Position numbers and translations under genes: made by a program
Part shown: positions 7,812-16,630 of the stretch, one piece after another
How the letters are laid out: every line of letters starts with the position of its first letter
Numbering within the stretch: position 1 is the first letter of the stretch
Assembly (NCBI GenBank): GCA_947570265.1
Contig: CANOUR010000002.1
Span: 23,949-87,948, forward strand
Direction of reading: 5' to 3'
DNA from: an uncultured Bacteroidales bacterium
GTDB taxonomy: Bacteria > Bacteroidota > Bacteroidia > Bacteroidales > Muribaculaceae
DNA: 64,000 nucleotides
The notes under the pieces: model-generated
Databases searched by the model: none
What the model saw: the letters and a program-made list of their open reading frames with translations, nothing else
What the model was told of the DNA's origin: nothing

Positions 7812-9172
7812 TGAAACAGTTCACAGAAGACTATCTCGAAAGAATACGCCGCATCGTGCACGAGCGCAACGACGCAGAGGCACGCAAGGCACTGGCCGAT
7901 CTTCACCCCGCTGACATCGCCGAACTCTACGGCGATCTCGATTTGGGTGAGGCTGAATATCTCTATGCACTGCTCGACGAGGAGAAGGCTGCCGACGTGC
8001 TGATGGAACTTGACGAGGACGACCGCCGCAAGTTGCTGTCGGGCATGGATGTCGAGGACATCGCAAAACAGATCGACCACCTCGACACTGACGATGCCGT
8101 CGACGTGATACAGGAACTCGACGAAGACGAGCGCGAGAAGATCCTCAGCCACATCGACGATGTGGAACAGGCCGGCGACATCATCGACCTGCTGAAATAC
8201 GACGAGGACACGGCCGGCGGCCTCATGGGCACCGAGATGATCGTGGTCAACGAAAACTGGTCTATGCCCGAGTGCATCAAGCAGATGAGAATGCAAGCAG
8301 AGGATATGGACGAGATATACTACGTCTACGTGGTGGACAATGACGACCGTCTGCGGGGCATTTTGCCTCTAAAGAAGCTGATCACCCATCCATCGGTGTC
8401 AAAGATAAAGCATGTGATGGAGACCGAACCGATCTCGGTGAAGACCGACACTCCGATCGACGACGTGGCTATCGATTTTGAAAAATACGACCTCGTGGCA
8501 ATGCCTGTCGTTGACAGCATCGGACGTCTTGTGGGACGCATCACCGTCGACGACGTGATGGATCAGGTGAGGGAATCGACCGAGAGGGACTATCAGCTTG
8601 CCAGCGGTCTGTCGAGCGATATCGAAACGAGCGACAACCTTTTCTCCCAGACAAAAGCACGCTTGCCATGGCTGCTCATAGGCATGGTGGGCGGACTATG
8701 CAACTCTGTGATTCTCGGCAATTTCGAGGAAGGTTTCGTGGCCGATCCGGCTCTGGCGCTATTCATTCCTCTGATAGGCGGCACAGGCGGAAATGTGGGT
8801 ACACAATCTTCGGCAATCGTGGTGCAAGGTCTGGCCAACGGCTCTATGGAGCTTAAGAATTCCACACGCCAGCTGTTGAAAGAGCTTGGTGTGGGACTGG
8901 TGAACGGTTGTATAATCTCGCTGCTGGTATTTGTCTACAACTTCCTGCGGCTGGGTGCCGGACATCAGGTCACCACTGTGGCTGTGTCCCTGTCGCTGTT
9001 TGCCGTTGTGATGTTCGCATCGGTGTTCGGCACATTCGTGCCACTGACTCTCGAGCGGTTCAAGATCGACCCTGCACTGGCTACCGGCCCGTTCATCTCC
9101 ATCACCAACGACATCGTGGGCATGCTGATATACATGAGTATATCCACAGCACTGATCTCAGCGCTGCTTTAA
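7811..9172 (+). CDS. mgtE: Magnesium transporter MgtE
   Basis: MgtE is a Mg2+-gated Mg2+ channel of the inner membrane. The 453-residue protein has the acidic MgtE N domain (about residues 5-130, 'LADLHPADIAELYGDL' and 'DTDDAVDVIQELDEDE'). Two CBS domains follow (about 135-255), then five membrane helices with the conserved pore stretch 'PLIGGTGGNVGTQSSAIVVQGLA'. I start it at the ATG at 7811, overlapping the ksgA stop; the GTG one codon upstream is less likely. The stop lies 8 bp from that of the convergent antiporter gene. Confidence 0.96.
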   Translation: MKQFTEDYLERIRRIVHERNDAEARKALADLHPADIAELYGDLDLGEAEYLYALLDEEKAADVLMELDEDDRRKLLSGMDVEDIAKQIDHLDTDDAVDVIQELDEDEREKILSHIDDVEQAGDIIDLLKYDEDTAGGLMGTEMIVVNENWSMPECIKQMRMQAEDMDEIYYVYVVDNDDRLRGILPLKKLITHPSVSKIKHVMETEPISVKTDTPIDDVAIDFEKYDLVAMPVVDSIGRLVGRITVDDVMDQVRESTERDYQLASGLSSDIETSDNLFSQTKARLPWLLIGMVGGLCNSVILGNFEEGFVADPALALFIPLIGGTGGNVGTQSSAIVVQGLANGSMELKNSTRQLLKELGVGLVNGCIISLLVFVYNFLRLGAGHQVTTVAVSLSLFAVVMFASVFGTFVPLTLERFKIDPALATGPFISITNDIVGMLIYMSISTALISALL

Positions 9173-9180
9173 CGGTGTTG

Positions 9181-11298
9181 TCAACGGCGGAAAACGCTGC
9201 GCAACTTGAGCCAGAGCGGCGAAGGCGCGGCCTCGAAGTCGGCCGACATGGCGCGCGACATGGTTTCGAGATCGGGCTCGACACCCGATTGTCCGGGATA
9301 TATCACAACCAGATTGTTGCGCGAGAAGTAGCGCTGCAGGAATTCAGGAAGGGCATCCATATCGCTCTCGAACGACAACGATGCCCTGCGGGCAGATATC
9401 ACGACAAACAGGTCGTCGTCGAGCACATCGGCAGCCATAAGCACAAAATCATCCCAACCTTGCATGGCCACATGCTCGGCACGTATGTCCCACTTGTCAG
9501 CAAGAAGGATTGAGCGCACATAGAGCCATGTCGCCGAGGCACATCGGAATATTATACGGCAACCGAGTTCGGCCGACAATGACGCCAGAGCCTCCACCCA
9601 CCGGCGGAAACCGGTCTCATACTCAGCTCTCGGGGGCACAGCGACAACTATGCGCGTAAGCGTGTTGACCGGAATGAAACACCGCGTTATCACAACCATT
9701 TTGGGGGTGGACTTCACAAGCTGCTCGATCTTGCTCCCGAAAAACGAATCTATGACATTGGCACGGCGGTGCAGACCGATGATGATGTCGGTGATATCGC
9801 GCTCGGCGATGGTGTTGAGCACACCGGTGACTATATTGATGTCGTAGCGCTCAAGCGGCGTGATCACAGCATCGACCGTGGCGGCAGCCTTCTCCGCCAC
9901 TTCAAGCGAATTGCGCCCTATGGCTCGCGACGCAGGAGTGTTGTCGCTGCGCACATGCAGGGCATACAACCTGTTGGCCTTTGACCGGCGACCGCTCATA
10001 AGCAATGCCAGATCGACAAGCTGCGGAGCGGTTATCGGGTTGGAAACAGTGATGAGTGTGCGCACGGCCGATTGCGCCCCCGACGGCACAACGCCGGATT
10101 TATCCTCCTTGAGCTGCATCAGTTTGAGCCTGCGCGATGCACGCTCCGTACCAAGCGACGACACCGTGCATGTGACCAGAATCATGACAATCGTGCCATT
10201 GAGTATCTCCTCGCTGAAAAGCTGCATGCCATAGCCTATGGTCACCACAGCAAGCGCTACAGCCGTGTGGGCGTTCGACAGCTGATACATCATCGATCTG
10301 TCGAGCGACTTCAACCTGAAGACCAACTGTGTGATCCACGCTGCAATCCACTTCGATGCCATGGCCACAACCGACATCACGGCAGCCACATAAAGCGTTG
10401 TCCATCCGCGGGTGACGACTCCGACATTGATCATCATTCCCACCCCGATAAGAAAGTAGGGAATAAAAATGGCGTTGCCCACAAACTCGAGGCGCGTCAT
10501 CAGCGGCGAACGCGCCGGCACATAGCGGTTCAGCACCAGCCCGGCAAAAAATGCGCCGAACACACCTTCGATGCCAAGCCATTGGGCGACAGCCGCGGCA
10601 AGGAACACCATCGAGAGAATGTAGATAAACTGAGCCACACAATCGATATACCGCTTGAAAAACCATCGCGTCACACGCGGATAGAGGTACACCGTGAGCA
10701 CACAGAACACCCCGAGATACAGCAGAAGACGCAGCGTACCACCGACGTGGAACACACCGTCGCGATACACTCCGGCCACAGCGGCAAGAACTATCAGCGA
10801 TCCCATCACAGCCACGATCGTGCCCGCGATCGCTATCACCACCGGGGGCGATTTCGTCAGTCCGAAACGCGACACGATGGGATAGGCCAGCAATGTGTGG
10901 GCTGCGAACATCGACGCAAGAAGCGTAGCTCCGAGCATATCCAGACCGAGAAACGCCACACCGGCTCCCATACCGCACAAAAGCGGCAGTATGAACGTGA
11001 AAAGTCCGAAAGCCAGCCCTCGCGACATGTTCTTCTTCAAATGATACATGTCGATCTCGAGACCGGCCAGAAACATCAGGTAGAGGATGCCCACCTGACC
11101 GAAGACCTCGAAACTCATATCTCGCGCAAGGATATTGAACCCGTAAGGCCCCACTGCCACCCCCGCGAGAATGAGTCCGATCACATAGGGTATCTTGATG
11201 CGCTGCAACAGCAACGGCACAACCAATATTATTCCCAGCACAACCAGGAAGATTGTCACCGGAGAGGTGACCATGGGTGTCGCGGCAACGCCCGGCAT
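9181..11298 (-). CDS. CPA2-type cation:proton antiporter with C-terminal universal-stress domains
   Basis: The N-terminal 400 residues form a Na+/H+ exchanger domain with about 12 membrane helices and the CPA2-like 'FLAGLEIDMYHLKKN' and 'GVFGAFFAGLVLNR' stretches. The C-terminal 300 residues are soluble and resemble tandem universal-stress (Usp) domains ('ALHVRSDNTPASRAIGRNSL', 'ITDIIIGLHRRANVIDSFFG'). It probably exchanges K+ or Na+ for H+ under nucleotide control; the ion is not predictable. The ATG at 11298 follows the asd stop by 11 bp. A TTG at 11328 would overlap asd, and an ATG at 11274 is a further option. Likely in one operon with asd. Confidence 0.9.
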   Translation of the reverse strand: MPGVAATPMVTSPVTIFLVVLGIILVVPLLLQRIKIPYVIGLILAGVAVGPYGFNILARDMSFEVFGQVGILYLMFLAGLEIDMYHLKKNMSRGLAFGLFTFILPLLCGMGAGVAFLGLDMLGATLLASMFAAHTLLAYPIVSRFGLTKSPPVVIAIAGTIVAVMGSLIVLAAVAGVYRDGVFHVGGTLRLLLYLGVFCVLTVYLYPRVTRWFFKRYIDCVAQFIYILSMVFLAAAVAQWLGIEGVFGAFFAGLVLNRYVPARSPLMTRLEFVGNAIFIPYFLIGVGMMINVGVVTRGWTTLYVAAVMSVVAMASKWIAAWITQLVFRLKSLDRSMMYQLSNAHTAVALAVVTIGYGMQLFSEEILNGTIVMILVTCTVSSLGTERASRRLKLMQLKEDKSGVVPSGAQSAVRTLITVSNPITAPQLVDLALLMSGRRSKANRLYALHVRSDNTPASRAIGRNSLEVAEKAAATVDAVITPLERYDINIVTGVLNTIAERDITDIIIGLHRRANVIDSFFGSKIEQLVKSTPKMVVITRCFIPVNTLTRIVVAVPPRAEYETGFRRWVEALASLSAELGCRIIFRCASATWLYVRSILLADKWDIRAEHVAMQGWDDFVLMAADVLDDDLFVVISARRASLSFESDMDALPEFLQRYFSRNNLVVIYPGQSGVEPDLETMSRAMSADFEAAPSPLWLKLRSVFRR

Positions 11299-11309
11299 AT
11301 CAAGACTGA

Positions 11310-12335
11310 TCAGACATTGCCTCGCCAACCGTTGGCGATCATATATTCGGCGATCTGGACGGCATTGAGCGCCGCTCCCTTTCTGATCTGGTCAGCGACT
11401 ATCCAGAATGTGATGCCACAGTCATCAGCTATGTCACCACGCAGACGACCCACAAACACCGGATCTTTGTCAGCCGCATCAAGAGGCATCGGATAGACAT
11501 TTGAAGCAGGGTCATCAACATAAACCACTCCCTCGGCGTTGATGAACGCATCGCGCACGGCAGCGATGTCAAGCGGACGCTCGGTCTCGACCCATACCGA
11601 TTCGCTGTGGGCACGCATGACGGGCACACGCACGCAAGTGGCGCTGACACGGATGTCAGGCGAATGCATGATCTTGCGGGTCTCGTTATACATCTTCATC
11701 TCCTCTTTTGTATAGCCATTGTCCTGAAACACATCTACGTGAGGAATTACGTTGAACGCCAGCTGATGGGCAAATTTCTCAACCTTGATGTCGCCACCGG
11801 TGGCAATGGCACGATGCTGCTGCGCCAACTCATCCATGGCCGACGCACCGGCTCCGCTCGCAGCCTGGTATGTGGCCACGTGAACTCTGCGTATGGTCGA
11901 CAGATCATTCACGGGCTTCAGAGCCACCACCATCTGTATGGTGGTGCAGTTGGGATTGGCTATGATATTGCGCGGAGTATCAAACGCATCCGCTCCATTG
12001 ACTTCGGGAACAACCAACGGCACATCATCGTCCATGCGGAACGCGCTCGAATTGTCGATCATCAAAGCTCCGTGACGCGTGATCAAACCGGCATAACGCT
12101 TGCTCGTTGACGCCCCGGCCGACACAAAAGCGATGTCGACACCTTTGAAAGCATCGGGCTGCTCTTCGGTGAGCAGCTCGATTGTGATCTCTTTGCCACG
12201 GAATGTACATGTGCGGCCGGCACTGCGCTCCGAACCGAAAAGACGCAGTGATGTCACCGGAAACGGACGCTCGGAGAGCACTCTCAGAAATTCCTGACCT
12301 ACGGCGCCGCTCGCGCCAACGATAGCTATGTTCAT
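11310..12335 (-). CDS. asd: Aspartate-semialdehyde dehydrogenase
   Basis: Asd reduces aspartyl phosphate to aspartate semialdehyde with NADPH, the branch point to lysine/diaminopimelate, threonine and methionine. The 341-residue protein starts with the nucleotide-binding motif '[16 protein letters not shown]'. The active-site Cys is in '[10 protein letters not shown]' (C130), and the substrate-binding region includes '[10 protein letters not shown]'. Its product feeds homoserine dehydrogenase at 32.3 kb, so two steps of methionine synthesis lie in this window but in separate operons. The antiporter gene follows 11 bp downstream. Confidence 0.97.
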   Translation of the reverse strand: MNIAIVGASGAVGQEFLRVLSERPFPVTSLRLFGSERSAGRTCTFRGKEITIELLTEEQPDAFKGVDIAFVSAGASTSKRYAGLITRHGALMIDNSSAFRMDDDVPLVVPEVNGADAFDTPRNIIANPNCTTIQMVVALKPVNDLSTIRRVHVATYQAASGAGASAMDELAQQHRAIATGGDIKVEKFAHQLAFNVIPHVDVFQDNGYTKEEMKMYNETRKIMHSPDIRVSATCVRVPVMRAHSESVWVETERPLDIAAVRDAFINAEGVVYVDDPASNVYPMPLDAADKDPVFVGRLRGDIADDCGITFWIVADQIRKGAALNAVQIAEYMIANGWRGNV

Positions 12336-12377
12336 ATATATCGAGTGTGGTTGAATTGAATATGGTGTATATGACGA

Positions 12378-12400
12378 CAGGGAGGCTTATGGCCTCCCTG
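12378..12400 (-). terminator. Hairpin at the acyl-CoA synthetase / asd boundary
   Basis: A perfect 9-bp stem, CAGGGAGGC (12378-12386) with GCCTCCCTG (12392-12400), has a 5-nt loop. It lies 27 bp beyond the stop of the acyl-CoA synthetase gene and can end that transcript. It also directly follows a -7 box for asd at 12401-12408, so it would form the extreme 5' end of the asd mRNA. No U-tract follows. Confidence 0.6.
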
Positions 12401-12408
12401 CAAATTTA
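12401..12408 (-). promoter_or_regulatory. -7 box TAAATTTG of asd
   Basis: On the minus strand TAAATTTG fits TAnnTTTG. It lies 65 bp before the asd ATG (12335) and abuts the 12378-12400 hairpin. I see no -33 match at the usual distance. Confidence 0.45.
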
Positions 12409-12426
12409 CGAAATCTTTGCAAATTG

Positions 12427-14229
12427 TCAGGCGTACATAGCCTCAATTTCGTCGGCATAACGGCTGGCAATGACCGGACGCCTTATCTTGAGGGTGTTCG
12501 TAAGCTCTCCGGCCTCCATCGTAAACTCACGCGGCAGCAATGTGAACTTCTTTATTTTCTCAAAGCCGGCCAAACCTTGCTGAAGAGTCTCTATACGCTG
12601 CTCTATGAGCGATCGTATATCGGCATTTTTCACCAGATCCTCTACCGAACGATAATGTATCTGCTTCTTGCGGGCATATTCCTTTATGGCCTCGAATGCA
12701 GGTATGATTATGGCTGTGACATACTTGCGCTGATCGCCAATCACCGCCACCTGCTCGATATATTTGTCCTGGCCAAGACGGCTCTCTATCGCCTGCGGGG
12801 CGATATACTTGCCATTTGAAGTCTTGAAAAGATCCTTTATCCTCTCTGTCAATATCAGAGCGCCTGTGCCGTCTATGCGCCCCGCATCACCCGTGCGGAA
12901 CCACCCATCCTCGGTAAAAGCTTCGGCCGTGGCATCGGGCTTGTTGTAATAGCCACGCATGACAGTCGGCCCTTTCACGAGTATCTCGTCAGATTCTCCG
13001 ATCTTGACCTGCACCCGGGGCATGGTAGTGCCCACCGAACCTATCTCATAGTCTTTCGATGGATAGCACGTGACCGTAGCCGTGGTCTCTGAGAGTCCAT
13101 AGCCTATCACCACCGGAATGCCGCATGATATCAAAAACTCTGTGATCACAGGCGACAATGGCGCTCCGGCCGTAGGAAAGAGATTGCCCCTGTCAATGCC
13201 CACCGCACGCCGCAAGGTCGAGAATATGCGGCGATCGTAGAACCGATATTGCATCTCGAGCAGACGGGGCACTTTCTTACCAAGACGGACATAACCGACA
13301 TTGCGCCTGCGACCCACCTTTATAGCCCGCGACACTATGGTGCGCTGAAGCCAGCTCATCGATGCGATCTTCTCCTGCACACCCGTATAGACCTTTTCCC
13401 AGAACCGTGGCACCGAACACATGCACGTAGGGCGCACCTCCTTGAGTGTGTCCTGAATGACACGCGGATCGAGATTGATCCACACGCGCATCGACATATA
13501 CAGGCAAAAATATGTCCACGCCTTTTCAAATATATGGCTCATCGGAAGGAACGACACCGACGTGTCCCGGTCGCTCAGCATGGTCAGACGCTCACGATGT
13601 ATGGCCATGGCGGCATCAAAACAGCTATGGGGCAAAACAGCGCCCTTCGGCTCTCCCGTAGTGCCCGACGTGTATATCAGCGTGGCTATATCGTCAGGTC
13701 GGGCTGCTGCACGGCGTGCATCCACCTCGGCATGACATTCGGCGCTTGCCGTCCGGCCAAGTTCGATAAAGCGGCCGAATGTTAGCGATTCGGTGTCGCC
13801 TTGCTTGCGCTCCACATCGTCAAAGACGACTATCTGCCGCAGTGATTTACACTGTTTCTTGGCCTCAAGCGCAATCTCATATTGCGCCTCATTACCGACA
13901 AACAGCAGACCGGCGTCTGTGTCGTTGAGTATATAAACCAACTGCTCAAGCGACGATGTGGAATAAACCGACACCGGAACTGCACGGTTGGCATATGCGG
14001 CAAAATCTACTGTCAGACATTCGGGACGGTTGGCCGAAAACACGGCCACCATCTGCTGAGGCTTGAGCGATAGAATCTCCATGGCACATGCCGCGGTCTG
14101 AACGTCGGCCTCAAACTGACCCCACATTACGGGTTGCCATTTTCCATCGGCCGTCCGGCTGAAAAAGGCCTCGCGATCGGGGTGATTTACCGCCTGCTTG
14201 CCGACAAGATTGGTGAGTATGTTGGGCAT
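12427..14229 (-). CDS. Long-chain fatty-acid-CoA ligase (AMP-forming)
   Basis: The enzyme activates fatty acids to acyl-CoA through an acyl-adenylate. The 600-residue protein has the AMP-binding P-loop 'IATLIYTSGTTGEPKGAVLP' and the later motifs 'SVGTTMPRVQVKIGE' and 'WFRTGDAGRID'. The C-terminal lid motif 'KDLFKTSNGKYIAPQAIE' carries the catalytic Lys. This is the FadD15-like long-chain class common in Bacteroidetes. The start at 14229 (MPNILTNLVG) is chosen because a TACCTTTG -7 box lies 29 bp upstream, inside the longer open frame. Three GTTAAC palindromes lie further upstream. Confidence 0.93.
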   Translation of the reverse strand: MPNILTNLVGKQAVNHPDREAFFSRTADGKWQPVMWGQFEADVQTAACAMEILSLKPQQMVAVFSANRPECLTVDFAAYANRAVPVSVYSTSSLEQLVYILNDTDAGLLFVGNEAQYEIALEAKKQCKSLRQIVVFDDVERKQGDTESLTFGRFIELGRTASAECHAEVDARRAAARPDDIATLIYTSGTTGEPKGAVLPHSCFDAAMAIHRERLTMLSDRDTSVSFLPMSHIFEKAWTYFCLYMSMRVWINLDPRVIQDTLKEVRPTCMCSVPRFWEKVYTGVQEKIASMSWLQRTIVSRAIKVGRRRNVGYVRLGKKVPRLLEMQYRFYDRRIFSTLRRAVGIDRGNLFPTAGAPLSPVITEFLISCGIPVVIGYGLSETTATVTCYPSKDYEIGSVGTTMPRVQVKIGESDEILVKGPTVMRGYYNKPDATAEAFTEDGWFRTGDAGRIDGTGALILTERIKDLFKTSNGKYIAPQAIESRLGQDKYIEQVAVIGDQRKYVTAIIIPAFEAIKEYARKKQIHYRSVEDLVKNADIRSLIEQRIETLQQGLAGFEKIKKFTLLPREFTMEAGELTNTLKIRRPVIASRYADEIEAMYA

Positions 14230-14258
14230 AATCAATCTCGTTTCGTGAACGAATGGCA

Positions 14259-14266
14259 CAAAGGTA
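14259..14266 (-). promoter_or_regulatory. -7 box TACCTTTG of the acyl-CoA synthetase gene
   Basis: An exact TAnnTTTG match on the minus strand, with transcription expected near 14252, 23 nt before the ATG at 14229. It supports that start. Confidence 0.55.
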
Positions 14267-14316
14267 GTACCATTATAGACATTTATAACAGCCGGCGCAG
14301 CCAAAACTGACGTGGC

Positions 14317-14363
14317 GTTAACATCCTTTTCCGACGAGACGACAATCGTTAACGTTGGTTAAC
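14317..14363. promoter_or_regulatory. Three GTTAAC palindromes, putative operator
   Basis: GTTAAC occurs at 14317-14322, 14348-14353 and 14358-14363. The last two start 10 bp apart, one helical turn. They lie 50-100 bp upstream of the acyl-CoA synthetase -7 box and downstream of fbp. A dimeric regulator site is inferred from symmetry and spacing only. Confidence 0.35.
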
Positions 14364-14382
14364 ATTTTGCACACAATAGGCC

Positions 14383-14404
14383 ATGTGCGTGCATTTACGC
14401 ACAT
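14383..14404 (-). terminator. Hairpin downstream of fbp
   Basis: ATGTGCGT (14383-14390) is fully complementary to ACGCACAT (14397-14404), giving an 8-bp stem with a 6-nt loop, 32 bp beyond the fbp stop. No clear U-tract. Confidence 0.4.
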
Positions 14405-14436
14405 ATTACGCTGTTTTTATGGATATTACACTGGCA

Positions 14437-16464
14437 TCAGGAGCGTGATGGCGTACGTTCCTTGATCGTGCCGTGTCGATAAGCCCATAAGAGATCGCGT
14501 AGCTCGTCGATCTGTGCCTGTAACTCGATACCCTTGTCGGTGTCGCGCACCCTGACACGATTCTGGCTAAGCTCGACAAGTTGTATCGTCGACTTGATAT
14601 CGAGTCCGCGCAATATGGCATCCTCCGTAGACGAAAACGGCTCATGCTGCACAAGCTGAAAACCTCGGGAATGGTAAACGAGGGTATAGCCCGCGATTCC
14701 GGTCGTGTGGTGATAAGCCTTGGCAAATCCGCCGTCAATCACCATCAGCTTGCCATTGGCTCGCACAGGCTGCTCTCCCTTGCCCACCTTCACGGGCACA
14801 TGACCGTTGATGACGTGCCTGTGCTCACCTTTGACATCGAAAGCGTCGAGTATCGAATCGATCACATGCTCGTCGTCACGCAACACATAGTAATGACCCT
14901 TGCGCTCCTCGTGTGTTGACTTATCCGCTATGAAATAGCGCTCGAACGTGGTCATGGCATGCTTGTCGAAAAGAGGTGAATCCGGGCCACACCACAGATA
15001 CCAATAATAATCTATGGCATAACGTCTCACATCGTCGGGTGTGTCGCGCGTAAACGCAGCGCGCATCAGCAGCCCGATATTGTGGAGCAACTCACGGCCT
15101 TTGAATTTAGTGCCCATCAGGTCTATCTCCTTGAGCGATCCGTCGGCATTGAGAGGCATCGATGCATGGAACATCAGATTGCCATTGACTATCGAATACA
15201 TGCAGCCGTGTGAAAAGAACACATTTATGTGACGACGCAGCTTGTCGCTGACCATGAACGAATGATGCAGCTTGTCGACAAGCTGCCGTTCCTCAGGCGT
15301 GAGCCGGAACGGATCAGCCGGATCGACTGTCGGCAACACACTGTCACGCATCGGATAGGTCTTCCCTTCGAGCACCACCGTAGTGCGGTCGTCACTAACC
15401 GCCCCCAGCAGCTTGCGCGACGACATGCCCCACTCGGGGTGAGCGTCGATCATCTGTCCCTCGAGCTTGAACTGTATTATCGCTATCGCCTTGTGCATCT
15501 TGGCAAGAAGCGAGCGGCTCTTGGGATTATCGGCCGGATCATCCTTGTCGAGCTTGGGATCAAAGACCTCGCAGGGATCGTCGGCATACGTTTCCATTGC
15601 AAATGTCGCCAACGGAACGAGATTGATGCCGTAACCATCCTCGAGAGTGGCCATATTGCCATATCGCAATGCTATTCGCAACACATTGGCGATGCAGCAG
15701 TCATTGCCAGCGGCAGCACCCATCCACAGCGCGTCATGGTTGCCCCACTGTATGTCGAAATTCTCATATTCGAGCAACGTGTCCATGATTATATGCGCCC
15801 CTGCCCCACGGTCATATATGTCGCCGAGTATGTGGAGCTGGTCTATGCTCATGCGCTGTATGACATTGCTGATAGCGATTATGAACTCATCGGCCTGGCC
15901 GGTGGATATGATCGTCTCGACAATGCGGTTGTAGTAAGGCTGCTTGCTTTCGCCCGACGGAGCCTCGTGCAGCAACTCCTCGATAATGTAGGCAAACTCC
16001 TTTGGCAGAGCCTTGCGCACTTTCGAGCGGGTATATTTCGACGACACCGACTGGAGCACCTTCACAAGCCGATGCAGCGTGATATTGTAGAAATCCTCGA
16101 GATTGTCCTCCTCCGCACGCAGATACTCGAGTTTCTGCTCGGGATAATATATCAACGAACATAGCGACGTGATCTCGCTGTCGCGCATGGTGTTGCCATA
16201 TATCTCACGCACTTTGCGCTTGATATTGCCCGAGGCGTTTTTCAGAATATGGCGAAACGCCTCATGCTCGCCATGCAGATCTGCGATATAGTGCTCCGTG
16301 CCTTTCGGCAGGTTGAGGATCGCCTCGAGATTGATAATTTCGGTGGAAGCTGCGCTCACCGAACCGAAATCACGTGAAAGAAGCTCAAGCACCCGGTGAT
16401 CGCTACCTGAATGTCGGGCGGCGGGAACTGCAGGCAGCGCGGGCATGGTTATATCCTTTGTCAT
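14437..16464 (-). CDS. fbp: Fructose-1,6-bisphosphatase class III
   Basis: This gluconeogenic enzyme hydrolyses fructose 1,6-bisphosphate to fructose 6-phosphate. It belongs to the long class III family first described in Firmicutes and common in Bacteroidetes. The 675-residue protein has metallophosphatase motifs: 'YIADLHGEHEAF', 'ILGDIYDRGAGAHIIMD', 'IQWGNHDALWMGAAAGN', and near the end 'VINGHVPVK' and 'MVIDGGFAKAYH'. The start at 16464 (MTKDITMPAL) follows a TATGTTTG -7 box at 16488-16495; the longer frame runs through that promoter and through the aldolase terminator. The next gene upstream is the matching aldolase. Confidence 0.95.
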   Translation of the reverse strand: MTKDITMPALPAVPAARHSGSDHRVLELLSRDFGSVSAASTEIINLEAILNLPKGTEHYIADLHGEHEAFRHILKNASGNIKRKVREIYGNTMRDSEITSLCSLIYYPEQKLEYLRAEEDNLEDFYNITLHRLVKVLQSVSSKYTRSKVRKALPKEFAYIIEELLHEAPSGESKQPYYNRIVETIISTGQADEFIIAISNVIQRMSIDQLHILGDIYDRGAGAHIIMDTLLEYENFDIQWGNHDALWMGAAAGNDCCIANVLRIALRYGNMATLEDGYGINLVPLATFAMETYADDPCEVFDPKLDKDDPADNPKSRSLLAKMHKAIAIIQFKLEGQMIDAHPEWGMSSRKLLGAVSDDRTTVVLEGKTYPMRDSVLPTVDPADPFRLTPEERQLVDKLHHSFMVSDKLRRHINVFFSHGCMYSIVNGNLMFHASMPLNADGSLKEIDLMGTKFKGRELLHNIGLLMRAAFTRDTPDDVRRYAIDYYWYLWCGPDSPLFDKHAMTTFERYFIADKSTHEERKGHYYVLRDDEHVIDSILDAFDVKGEHRHVINGHVPVKVGKGEQPVRANGKLMVIDGGFAKAYHHTTGIAGYTLVYHSRGFQLVQHEPFSSTEDAILRGLDIKSTIQLVELSQNRVRVRDTDKGIELQAQIDELRDLLWAYRHGTIKERTPSRS

Positions 16465-16487
16465 GCGTTTGTTATAAGAGAATACTG

Positions 16488-16495
16488 CAAACATA
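16488..16495 (-). promoter_or_regulatory. -7 box TATGTTTG of fbp
   Basis: An exact TAnnTTTG match on the minus strand, 23 bp before the chosen fbp ATG at 16464. It decides between the possible fbp starts. Confidence 0.55.
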
Positions 16496-16572
16496 ACACT
16501 TTTTTGTGTAATATTGTCCATACCCTCGGTTATTATTCCTCCACTGTTCAAAATGATCCGACAAGTGACATG

Positions 16573-16604
16573 CAAGGCTGCCCGCGCAACTGCGGACAGC
16601 CTTG
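16573..16604 (-). terminator. Terminator of the aldolase gene
   Basis: CAAGGCTG (16573-16580) pairs with CAGCCTTG (16597-16604), and the inner CCGC/GCGG can extend the stem. It lies 26 bp beyond the fba stop and before the fbp promoter. Confidence 0.6.
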
Positions 16605-16630
16605 TCTATGAGTGGGAGACTACTCGTGAA

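Noticed and set aside
7493..8296. 267-codon minus-strand frame opposite ksgA/mgtE
   Set aside because: Val/His/Asp-rich reverse translation of the acidic MgtE domain, no independent support.
10072..11496. A 474-codon plus-strand frame opposite the antiporter and asd
   Set aside because: It is a His/Arg/Gln-rich translation typical of the reverse strand of a GC-rich membrane protein gene, with no domain and no promoter.
15229..16164. 311-codon plus-strand frame opposite fbp
   Set aside because: The opposite strand is an intact class III fructose-bisphosphatase; this translation shows no domain.
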